Origin: an uncultured Bacteroidales bacterium
GTDB taxonomy: Bacteria; Bacteroidota; Bacteroidia; Bacteroidales; Paludibacteraceae
Assembly (NCBI GenBank): GCA_903901975.1
Contig: CAIUTB010000128.1
Span: 1 to 41,130, forward strand
DNA length: 41,130 bases
Direction: 5' to 3'
The notes under the pieces were generated by a model. The model ran no database searches, was not told the origin of the DNA, and saw only the letters and a list, made by a program, of their open reading frames with translations. Below are positions 41,073-41,130 of the stretch, piece after piece. Each line of letters starts with the position of its first letter. Position 1 is the stretch's first letter. A program made the position numbers and the translations under genes.

Positions 41073-41130
41073 ATGGCTAAAAAATCGAAAGAAGCAAGAA
41101 TCCAAGTAATTTTGGAATGCACAGAGCATA
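41073..41130 (+). CDS. rpmG: 50S ribosomal protein L33 (5' part, cut by the window end)
   Basis: Nineteen codons are seen: MAKKSKEARIQVILECTEH. This is the start of L33, with the ILECTEH motif containing the first Cys of the zinc ribbon. The gene runs off the right end. A GGAG (41060-41063) about ten bases before the ATG resembles a Shine-Dalgarno site, uncommon in this genome. It forms the expected L28-L33 ribosomal operon. Confidence 0.9.
   Translation, partial: MAKKSKEARIQVILECTEH

Overview
The window looks like a chromosomal segment of a Bacteroidota bacterium, most likely of the order Bacteroidales (a Paludibacter-like or Porphyromonadaceae-like organism). The evidence is low GC content, TAnnTTTG-type promoters (several with a TTTG-like box 19-21 bases upstream), few Shine-Dalgarno sequences, a type IX secretion sorting domain followed by a PorP/SprF protein, two energy-transducer TonB proteins with the Bacteroidota-type cytoplasmic N-terminus, and the neighbourhoods lptE-TPR-secG, coaX-OMP-lptC and rpmB-rpmG. 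The genus is an inference. I see no rRNA, tRNA, CRISPR array, intact insertion sequence or prophage.

Layout. 1-960: a shortened BspA-like leucine-rich repeat gene and a mostly gene-free stretch with a GC-rich foldback. 960-4.9 kb: a minus-strand pair (IscU-like scaffold protein and GGGtGRT protein), a GNAT acetyltransferase, and an M20 amidohydrolase converging on the acetyltransferase. 4.9-8 kb, plus strand: a DUF1573 protein, the GTPase MeaB, and a solitary beta-class DNA methyltransferase whose start codon directly follows six copies of a 7-bp repeat. 8-11.5 kb, minus strand: hisG-coaX-outer membrane protein-lptC. 11.6-12.3 kb: two tandem tiny lipoprotein genes (51 and 53 codons) with near-identical leaders. 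12.4-14.1 kb: an acyl-CoA synthetase. 14.3-18 kb: pheT and a Cys/Met-metabolism PLP enzyme.

18.4-25.9 kb: a 2182-residue secreted protein built of PKD, PKD-like, Ig-like and SprB repeats with a type B T9SS tail, followed by a PorP/SprF protein. 26.5-33 kb: an energy-transduction operon (ExbB, two ExbD, two TonB, a phosphate-binding-like lipoprotein, a TPR protein). 33.3-35 kb: a bactofilin gene followed by an actin-like gene. 35.2-38.1 kb: a sigma-54 activator, lptE, a TPR-like protein and secG. 38.2-41.1 kb: a TRIC-family channel, a DUF3109 protein, cinA, rpmB and the start of rpmG.

The most unusual observation is the bactofilin/actin pair. The 345-residue actin-like protein aligns by eye with ParM along its length, but the phosphate-1 strand-loop-strand that normally opens an actin fold sits at its extreme C-terminus. 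It therefore reads as a circularly permuted actin, and the Asp expected in the phosphate-2 loop is replaced by Ser. It is probably co-transcribed with a second cytoskeletal protein, bactofilin. The next most notable points are the heptamer array at the methyltransferase start, the duplicated lipoprotein genes with conserved leaders, and the large type IX adhesin locus.
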